The translations under genes were made by a program, and so were the position numbers. DNA of 64,000 bases from Chryseobacterium sp. YIM B08800 (GTDB lineage: Bacteria > Bacteroidota > Bacteroidia > Flavobacteriales > Weeksellaceae): positions 1-64,000 of the forward strand of contig NZ_JAPDKN010000003.1 in assembly GCF_026163565.1 (NCBI RefSeq), given 5' to 3'. Positions 58,626 to 64,000 of this stretch are shown here, piece by piece. Every line of letters starts with the position of its first letter. Within the stretch, counting starts at the first letter, position 1. The notes beneath the pieces are model-generated. The model was not told the DNA's origin. It searched no databases and saw only the letters and a list, made by a program, of their open reading frames with translations.

Positions 58626-59006
58626 TTAAAGCTTTCTCGCCATTTCCATTTTGTAAGCCATCAGATTGGCAATGTTTTCAGATTTTGTAATGGCCATAGA
58701 AGCGTTTTGACCTGTGAAATTCTCTTCAATCGTTTGTTTCCATAACTCAAGCCATCTTTCAAAATGTCTTTTTTCCATTGCTTCCAATTGGTTGATGGGA
58801 AAATGCACTGCCATCGGGTTTCCTTTATAGCTCATTTGCCCGAATAAAATTGTTTCCCAAAACGAATACATCTTTGGTAAATGCTTATCCCAATCTACTT
58901 TTATGATGTCTTTAAAGAAGAAACCGATCGTTTCATCTTTTACTACTTTGTCGTAAAATGAATTAACCAATAATTCTATATCTTCTCTTGATTCTAAATT
59001 TTTCAT
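58626..59006 (-). CDS. Group III truncated haemoglobin
   Basis: The 126-residue protein has the truncated globin fold. The N-terminus is DIELLVNSFYDKVVKDETIG (9-28), the segment WDKHLPKMYSFWETILFGQM (about 39-58) carries the distal Tyr and Trp, and HFERWLELWKQTIEE (about 81-95) holds the proximal His. Group III globins (Ctb-like) bind O2 or NO. It converges on the exchanger gene and is divergent from the K+ channel gene. Confidence 0.92.
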   Translation of the reverse strand: MKNLESREDIELLVNSFYDKVVKDETIGFFFKDIIKVDWDKHLPKMYSFWETILFGQMSYKGNPMAVHFPINQLEAMEKRHFERWLELWKQTIEENFTGQNASMAITKSENIANLMAYKMEMARKL

Positions 59007-59025
59007 TGTAATGAATTTACCTTAT

Positions 59026-59033
59026 CAAATTTA
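59026..59033 (-). promoter_or_regulatory. Possible -7 box of the globin gene
   Basis: On the minus strand TAAATTTG fits TAnnTTTG, 19 bases upstream of the globin start. The -33 box is not clear. Confidence 0.4.
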
Positions 59034-59093
59034 GTTTAATTCTAAATCTTAAAGAAGCTCATTGAATTGATAAAATTCATAAAAACAATATTT

Positions 59094-59101
59094 TATCTTT
59101 G
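59094..59101 (+). promoter_or_regulatory. -7 box of the K+ channel gene
   Basis: TATCTTTG matches TAnnTTTG 59 bases upstream of the ATG at 59161. TTG at 59067-59069 is a possible -33, though the spacer (24 bases) is long. Confidence 0.45.
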
Positions 59102-59160
59102 TAGATTATTTTATCTTTTTTAAACTAAAATATAAAAACACACAAATGAATTTCTAAAAT

Positions 59161-60132
59161 ATGGCAAAAGGTTTCAGAAAAAAAATTCGCCAGGAAAACA
59201 CTGAAAACAGTGGTTTTGGAAGTCGTGCTTCTGGAAGATTCATCAATAAAGATGGTCTTCCCAATGTAAGAAGAAGGGGAGTGAATGTTCTCAACAGATT
59301 GAGTTGGTATCATACGATGCTGAATTTATCTTCATTTCGATTTATTACTTATTTAGTGGTGATGTATATTCTCATCAATTTGGTTTTTGCATGTATTTAT
59401 TATTTAATCGGGGTAGAACATCTTACTGGAATTGATAAAAGTAATTCTTTGGATGAGTTTATTGATGTATTTTTCTTCAGCTCACAAACATTTACGACGG
59501 TGGGATACGGAAGAATTGCTCCTGTAGGTTTTATGGCAAGTTTGGTGGCTACTTTTGAAGCATTTTTAGGATTGCTTACCTTTGCCATTGCAACGGGTTT
59601 ATTTTATGGTAGATTTTCAAGACCGAGAGCTTATCTCAGATTTTCAGATATTGCTGTGATTGCTCCTTTTCAGGATGCTACGGCATTGATGTTCAGATTG
59701 GCGCCTTACAAAAACAATGCGTTGACAGATGCGGATGTTACTCTTTCAACAGCAATAGAAATTAATGAAGAAGGAGTTGTGAAAAGTAATTTTTACCGAT
59801 TAGAAACTCAATTAAGTAAAATTAATACTTTGGCTTTGAACTGGACGGTAGTTCATAAGATTGATGAAAATTCTCCTTTTTTAGGGTTTTCTGCAGATGA
59901 TTTTAAAAATACAAATATTGAAATTATCGTTCATGTAAGAGCATTTGATGAAGTTTTTTCAAATACAGTTGTTCAGAGGTCATCGTATGTTTCTAATGAA
60001 ATAATTTACGGAGCAAAATTTGTCGCGATGTATTATCCTGATAAAGAGAAAGATTCAACCGTTTTGGATCTTGATAAAATTAATGAATATCAGAAAGTGG
60101 AACTTCCGGTTTTTGATATACAAAGATCATAA
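59161..60132 (+). CDS. KirBac-type inward-rectifier potassium channel
   Basis: The 323-residue protein has a cytoplasmic N-terminus with a slide helix (LSWYHTMLNLSSFRF), TM1 (FITYLVVMYILINLVFACIY), pore helix and selectivity filter TVGYGRIAP (about 117-125, preceded by FSSQTFT), TM2 (LVATFEAFLGLLTFAIATGL) and a beta-rich cytoplasmic domain (about 155-310: PFQDATALMFRLAPYKNNAL, VHVRAFDEVFSNTVV). The filter TVGYG conducts K+. A short acidic tail ends it. It overlaps the next gene by one base. Confidence 0.95.
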   Translation: MAKGFRKKIRQENTENSGFGSRASGRFINKDGLPNVRRRGVNVLNRLSWYHTMLNLSSFRFITYLVVMYILINLVFACIYYLIGVEHLTGIDKSNSLDEFIDVFFFSSQTFTTVGYGRIAPVGFMASLVATFEAFLGLLTFAIATGLFYGRFSRPRAYLRFSDIAVIAPFQDATALMFRLAPYKNNALTDADVTLSTAIEINEEGVVKSNFYRLETQLSKINTLALNWTVVHKIDENSPFLGFSADDFKNTNIEIIVHVRAFDEVFSNTVVQRSSYVSNEIIYGAKFVAMYYPDKEKDSTVLDLDKINEYQKVELPVFDIQRS

Positions 60133-60620
60133 TGAATTTAGAATCATACAAAAAACAGGCTTTACAAAAGCAGAAAGAGCATAAGAAATTCTTGGATGGT
60201 TTAAAGAAAAAACCGCCCAAAAACCTAGATTATGTTGTTCAAGAAACTCACGAAGAAGTTTTTGAGAAAGTAGACTGTCTTCAATGTGCCAATTGCTGTA
60301 AAACAACTGGTCCACTTTATACTGAAAAAGATATAGAAAGAATTTCAAAGCATTTACGCATGAAACAGGCAGATTTTGAAGCTAAATTTCTGCGTGTAGA
60401 TGAAGATAATGACAAAGTCTTACAAAATCTTCCGTGTTATTTTTTGAATGATGATAATACCTGTTCTATTTATGAAGTTCGTCCAAAAGCATGTCGAGAA
60501 TATCCGCATACAGACCGAAAAAAGATTTACCAGATTAATCATTTAATGATAAAAAATACAGTGATTTGTCCGGCTGCTTTTGAGTTTGTAGAAAGTATGA
60601 TGAAGAATTTGAACAAATAG
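60132..60620 (+). CDS. YkgJ-family zinc/iron cluster protein
   Basis: The 162-residue protein has the CxxxCC...CR...CP pattern of the YkgJ/CxxCxxCC family: FEKVDCLQCANCCKTTGPLY (about 47-66), PCYFLNDDNTCSIYEVRPKA (about 97-116), CREYPHTDRKKI and VICPAAFEFVESM. Such proteins bind Zn2+ or an Fe-S cluster. Their role is not established. The gene starts one base inside the channel gene. Confidence 0.88.
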   Translation: MNLESYKKQALQKQKEHKKFLDGLKKKPPKNLDYVVQETHEEVFEKVDCLQCANCCKTTGPLYTEKDIERISKHLRMKQADFEAKFLRVDEDNDKVLQNLPCYFLNDDNTCSIYEVRPKACREYPHTDRKKIYQINHLMIKNTVICPAAFEFVESMMKNLNK

Positions 60621-60648
60621 TTGCGGTTTAGAAAATGATAAATAAACA

Positions 60649-60676
60649 AGCCTTGAATAAACTTCAAGGTTTTTTC
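60649..60676 (+). terminator. Terminator after the YkgJ-family gene
   Basis: CCTTGAA / TTCAAGG stem with a TAAAC loop, followed by TTTTTTCTTT, about 30 bases past the stop. Confidence 0.8.
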
Positions 60677-60720
60677 TTTATATTTGGTACTTCAAAAACG
60701 CAAAAATTTTAATTAAATAA

Positions 60721-62169
60721 ATGATGAAAACTAAATTAGTACTCATTGCAACGATGTTTGCAAGCATTTCCTTGTTCGCACAGGAAATAAAAATCAAAAA
60801 AGGAGAACTTTTTCTAGATGAAAAAGCAGTAGCAAAAGTTGATGATAAGGGCAGGATATACAAATTCAGCAATCTTAATGATAAACTGCAATTTACTGCG
60901 ACTATTATCAACGGAAGAACAGTTGGGACACAGTCTGACAATGGTTGGGTAGAATACACAAGTACAAACAATATTGTAAAAGAGTCCAAACACACTGAAG
61001 GTGGGTTTACTCTCAGTATGGGAAAACTTATTGTTCAGAATGCTTTGGCTAACGGTCTTATTACAAAAGAAGGGATTGACGAAGCAAAAGTAAGTGAATT
61101 TTTTGTTGCCGAAGACCGTTCGCTTTCCGAAGCTAGGAAAAATGGTGTCTCTGCTCAAAAAGTGGAAGCAACAAATGAGGATGCTACAGGAGTTTCAATC
61201 GATTATGATGGAAATATAAAAGATAAAGTAGGAAAGCTAATCGGAACAATATCAAGACTAAATATCGATGCTTCGCAATCAAAATTCAAAAGCTCATCAA
61301 TGATGGATAAGTTTTTTGAATATCGAGTTTTTGATATCAATAAAATTCTTGTCGCAAAGCTTCCTTGTTCTGATAGTGATATGACGAATGAAAGCACAGG
61401 GTTAGTAATTTATACCTATGATAACAAAGAAATCCCGATGACTGCTAAAAATGGTCTCGAATTTAAGATTCCAATTGCAGTAGATAAAATTGCAAACCGA
61501 ATGGTAAAAAAACTGTATGCAAATGGCTATACTTTAGGAGATATGAAACCAGTTTTTGAAGCTTCCGCGAAGGCTGTTAGAGATAATGTAACCCAAAAAT
61601 CTGAGAATGCAGAGAATAAAGCGAAAGCAGATTCTAAAAATATTTACAATATTGCAGGATATGTCATTAATAAAGAAGGTGAAAAAAAAGAAGGGGCTAT
61701 AACTATTGAGTTTGAATCTATTGATGCAAAGTTAGGAAGGCAAAAAGGTATGGGTGACTTAACAAATTATGGTAATACAGTCACATTAAATGTAAATGGT
61801 AAAAGCGAATTTTATAAAGCTAAAGACGATGTAAAATTTTGTGCTGGAGAAAAATGCTTTTTAGGTGTGTCTGGAACTAGCTCCTTAGGAGGAAGTGTAT
61901 TTTGTGAAATCGTTTCAGAAAATGACGGAAACTTTGTGTTAAATGATATCAAAACTCCAGAAGATTTTTTTATCAAATTATCTCATCAGCCAAAAGCAGT
62001 TTATCTAGGTGAAAAAGGTGCTTTTGGGAAAAGAAAAATTGAAAAGATTAAAGCGGTTTTTGATGAATATATGAAATGTTCAGCCTTAGATTTTTCTAAA
62101 TATGATACCAAAACAAAAGAAGGGTTGATGCAGATTCTTGCAGACTATTCTCTTCAATGTAAAAAATAA
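60721..62169 (+). CDS. Secreted protein of unknown function
   Basis: The 482-residue protein has a signal peptide (MMKTKLVLIATMFASISLFAQ) and a conserved-looking N-terminal beta domain (EIKIKKGELFLDEKAVAKVD), then an alpha/beta middle (SKFKSSSMMDKFFEYRVFDI) and a C-terminal domain starting at about 310 (IYNIAGYVINKEGEKKEGAI) with a CAGEKCF word. I do not recognise a family. It stands alone between terminators. It may act at the cell surface; nothing further can be said. Confidence 0.65.
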   Translation: MMKTKLVLIATMFASISLFAQEIKIKKGELFLDEKAVAKVDDKGRIYKFSNLNDKLQFTATIINGRTVGTQSDNGWVEYTSTNNIVKESKHTEGGFTLSMGKLIVQNALANGLITKEGIDEAKVSEFFVAEDRSLSEARKNGVSAQKVEATNEDATGVSIDYDGNIKDKVGKLIGTISRLNIDASQSKFKSSSMMDKFFEYRVFDINKILVAKLPCSDSDMTNESTGLVIYTYDNKEIPMTAKNGLEFKIPIAVDKIANRMVKKLYANGYTLGDMKPVFEASAKAVRDNVTQKSENAENKAKADSKNIYNIAGYVINKEGEKKEGAITIEFESIDAKLGRQKGMGDLTNYGNTVTLNVNGKSEFYKAKDDVKFCAGEKCFLGVSGTSSLGGSVFCEIVSENDGNFVLNDIKTPEDFFIKLSHQPKAVYLGEKGAFGKRKIEKIKAVFDEYMKCSALDFSKYDTKTKEGLMQILADYSLQCKK

Positions 62170-62247
62170 TATTTGTACTGTTTCATTTTTTACAAGGCGT
62201 AGCTTGTCCCTTTTTCGAGTTTTTAAAATTGTAAAAAGTATTTGTAT

Positions 62248-62274
62248 AAAACCTGAAATTTAATGTTTCAGGTT
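62248..62274. terminator. Bidirectional hairpin between convergent genes
   Basis: AAACCTGAAA / TTTCAGGTTT is a 10-bp perfect stem around TTTAATG; it overlaps the stop codon of the minus-strand DUF1801 gene. Confidence 0.75.
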
Positions 62275-62630
62275 TTGTTTATTTCCATTATCCTAAATTC
62301 CACCATTTTTTCGATTAATTTCAACGGTAAATCTTCTTTCAGAGGAAACTGTACAGCACCTTTCGAAAACTTATATTTTCTTTCAATAAAGTCATTTTCA
62401 AAATGGACAATTGCTTTGGGAAGCGGATAAAAACCAATGTGATTTTTATAAGCTGCAAAATATACCAAAGGTTTATCTTTATATTTAAAAGCAGGCATTT
62501 GATAACCAATATATTCTTCTAAATCAGTATTTTGTGAATGGATTAGTTTTCTGAGAATCTCCATTTTTAGCTGAGTTTCTTCCGGAAATAAAAGAAAATA
62601 TTCATCGATAGTTTTGAAGGTGTTTTTCAT
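62268..62630 (-). CDS. DUF1801-family (YdhG-like) protein
   Basis: The protein is about 120 residues from the Met at 62630 (MKNTFKTIDEYFLLFPEETQ); a frame from 62675 would add an unlikely Phe-rich start. The DUF1801 fold shows TIDEYFLLFPEETQLKMEIL, EYIGYQMPAFKYKDKPLVYF and HIGFYPLPKAIVHFE, with KFSKGAVQFPLKEDLPLKLI near the end. Proteins of this type are called iron chaperones by similarity to frataxin-like Fra, and this is not proven. It is convergent with the gene before it. Confidence 0.85.
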   Translation of the reverse strand: MKNTFKTIDEYFLLFPEETQLKMEILRKLIHSQNTDLEEYIGYQMPAFKYKDKPLVYFAAYKNHIGFYPLPKAIVHFENDFIERKYKFSKGAVQFPLKEDLPLKLIEKMVEFRIMEINKT

Positions 62631-62654
62631 CTTTAAATTTTTATTAAAAATAAA

Positions 62655-62680
62655 AAAAGCGTTGAATATATTCAACGCTT
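62655..62680 (-). terminator. Hairpin upstream of the DUF1801 gene
   Basis: AAAGCGTTGAATA / TATTCAACGCTTT is a 12-13-bp stem with almost no loop, between gdhA and the DUF1801 gene. On the minus strand it ends in a T-run, so it may be a second gdhA terminator. Confidence 0.65.
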
Positions 62681-62736
62681 TCCCCTTTCACTATTACTTT
62701 TTCCCATTTATAATCCCGGGACAGGTTTTATGAAAA

Positions 62737-62762
62737 AAGGTCGGGAAAACTTCCCAACCTTT
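62737..62762 (-). terminator. Terminator after gdhA
   Basis: AAAGGT.GGGA / TCCC.ACCTTT stem with a GAAAACT loop, 6 bases past the gdhA stop on the minus strand. Confidence 0.7.
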
Positions 62763-62768
62763 ATATTT

Positions 62769-64000
62769 TTATACTACACCTTGAGCAAGCATTGCTTCAG
62801 CTACCTTTACGAATCCGGCGATGTTTGCGCCTTTTACGTAGTTTACATAGCCATCTTCCTCTTTACCGTAGTCTCTACAAGCTTTGTGGATTCCGATCAT
62901 GATCTCTTTCAATCTTGCGTCAACTTCTTCAGAAGTCCAGTTTAGTCTGATAGAGTTTTGAGTCATTTCTAATCCTGAAGTAGCTACACCACCAGCGTTA
63001 GAAGCTTTTCCTGGAGAGAACAATACTTTGTTTTCAAGGAAATAATTAATAGCATCTAAAGTTGAAGGCATATTAGCAGCTTCAGTTACACAAACGCAAC
63101 CGTTTTCAACCAACATTTTAGCGTCTTCAAGGTGTAATTCGTTCTGAGTTGCAGAAGGAATTGCCACGTCACATTTAACTTCCCAAGGACGTTTTCCAGC
63201 GTGGAATACTGCAGAAGGATATTTTTTAGCGTAATCTTCAGCTCTGTTATTCCCTGAAGCTCTAAGCTCTAATAAATAATCTATTTTTTCTCCGTCGATA
63301 CCGTCTTTATCGTAAATATAACCATCCGGTCCTGAAAGTGTAACCACTTTACCACCCAATTCATTTACTTTTTTGATAACTCCCCAAGCTACGTTTCCGA
63401 AACCTGAAACAGTTACTGTTTTATCTTTAAAAGTTTGTCCGATAGTTTTCAGCATTTGTTCAGCGAAGTAAACAACACCGTAACCAGTCGCTTCAGGACG
63501 GATTAATGAACCACCGTAAGCAAGACCTTTTCCGGTAAGAACTCCTGTAAACTCGTTTCTTACTTTCTTGTACTGACCGAATAAATATCCGATTTCTCTT
63601 GCTCCAACACCGATGTCTCCCGCAGGAACGTCAGTTTCAGGACCAATATGTTTGCACAATTCTGTCATGAAAGCTTGGCAAAAACGCATCACTTCCATAT
63701 CAGATTTTCCTTGAGGATCGAAGTCTGAACCACCTTTTCCACCTCCCATTGGAAGAGTCGTTAAAGAGTTTTTGAAAACTTGCTCGAAAGCTAAGAATTT
63801 AAGTACAGAAAGGTTTACAGTAGGGTGGAAACGAATTCCTCCTTTGTAAGGTCCGATTGCAGAGTTCATCTGAATTCTGAAACCTCTGTTTACCTGAATT
63901 TCACCTTTGTCATCAACCCATGGAACTCTGAAAATAATAATTCTTTCCGCTTCAGCCATTCTCTCTAGGAGCTTCATTCCGGTATATTCTTTTCTTGTCA
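62769..64000 (-). CDS. gdhA: NADP-type glutamate dehydrogenase (5' end outside window)
   Basis: The frame is open to the window edge: upstream of an internal Met at 63977 it reads TRKEYTG, as expected in GdhA, so the first 30-40 codons are missing. Visible regions are RVPWVDDKGEIQVNRGFRIQ, the substrate/catalytic segment GPYKGGIRFHPTVNLSVLKF (Lys of GGIRFHP type), LPMGGGKGGSDFDPQGKSD with the catalytic Lys, GVGAREIGYLFGQYKK, the nucleotide fold TVSGFGNVAWGVI and NAGGVATSGLEM near the end. It makes glutamate from 2-oxoglutarate and ammonium. Confidence 0.96.
   Translation of the reverse strand, partial: TRKEYTGMKLLERMAEAERIIIFRVPWVDDKGEIQVNRGFRIQMNSAIGPYKGGIRFHPTVNLSVLKFLAFEQVFKNSLTTLPMGGGKGGSDFDPQGKSDMEVMRFCQAFMTELCKHIGPETDVPAGDIGVGAREIGYLFGQYKKVRNEFTGVLTGKGLAYGGSLIRPEATGYGVVYFAEQMLKTIGQTFKDKTVTVSGFGNVAWGVIKKVNELGGKVVTLSGPDGYIYDKDGIDGEKIDYLLELRASGNNRAEDYAKKYPSAVFHAGKRPWEVKCDVAIPSATQNELHLEDAKMLVENGCVCVTEAANMPSTLDAINYFLENKVLFSPGKASNAGGVATSGLEMTQNSIRLNWTSEEVDARLKEIMIGIHKACRDYGKEEDGYVNYVKGANIAGFVKVAEAMLAQGVV

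Noticed and set aside
1..64000. tRNA, rRNA or prophage genes
   Set aside because: I found no cloverleaf-like or rRNA-like sequence in the spacers and no capsid, terminase or tail genes.

Overview
The window is chromosomal DNA of a Flavobacteriia bacterium, most likely Chryseobacterium or a close Weeksellaceae relative. The evidence is the low GC content, the many small secreted proteins beginning MKK, GLPGLI-family and DUF3347 proteins, an S46 dipeptidyl-peptidase, a YARHG lipoprotein, a TonB-dependent receptor with an N-terminal carboxypeptidase-like domain, and promoters of the Bacteroidota type (TTTG, about 17-20 bases, TAnnTTTG). I saw no rRNA, tRNA or CRISPR array.

Layout. Bases 1-16.6 kb hold housekeeping and envelope genes: a JmjC-like oxygenase, mutS, two thioredoxin-fold proteins, five scattered paralogues of a small secreted TonB-C-terminal-domain protein, a thioesterase, thiL, pepT, a double-glycine-leader Cys-rich peptide, a GLPGLI gene and a frameshifted secreted Cys-peptide gene. 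Bases 16.7-21 kb hold metabolic genes (HMG-CoA lyase, OsmC, sulfurtransferase, SufT-like, an exonuclease, CsaA). Bases 21.1-26.1 kb form a copper-handling cluster: a Cys-rich secreted protein, an HMA-DUF3347 protein, a DUF3347 lipoprotein, a haem-binding CxxCH protein and a multicopper oxidase with a C-terminal beta-rich extension.

The main feature is a 17.1-kb Tn7-like transposon (26882-43966) inserted in comM/yifB. Its ends are TGT...ACA with matching terminal repeats and subterminal TnsB-type sites. From the right end inward it encodes TnsA, TnsB, TnsC and TniQ, and then a convergent gene whose layout and C-terminal motifs resemble TnsE. The insertion lies just before the codons for the conserved GEISLAHNG / Walker B region of ComM, in the orientation expected if TniQ reads that sequence. 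About 87-90 codons of comM, including Walker A, are missing at the left junction and there is no target-site duplication, so the locus was rearranged after or during insertion.

The left cargo is a tightly overlapping operon: serine recombinase, hsdS, a PtuA/RloA-like ABC-type ATPase, a PtuB/TIGR02646-like HNH nuclease and hsdM, with no hsdR. This looks like a type I methyltransferase whose restriction arm has been replaced by a Septu-like ATPase-nuclease pair. It is the best candidate here for an experimentally undescribed defence system. The right cargo is a TonB-dependent receptor, a GLPGLI protein, a small Cys-containing secreted protein and a secreted SNase-type nuclease. The small-peptide plus GLPGLI pair echoes the chromosomal pair at 14980-16135.

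From 44 kb onward the chromosome continues with the comM 3' remnant, a spondin-domain lipoprotein, a DPP7-type S46 peptidase, a META lipoprotein, an hflX-DUF4919-antiporter-AlkD run, a three-gene cluster of exported proteins of unknown function, ion transporters (ChaA-like exchanger, KirBac channel), a truncated globin and gdhA, which runs off the end of the window. Several intergenic regions carry palindromic repeats; the largest is a nested palindrome of about 335 bp at 18118-18452.
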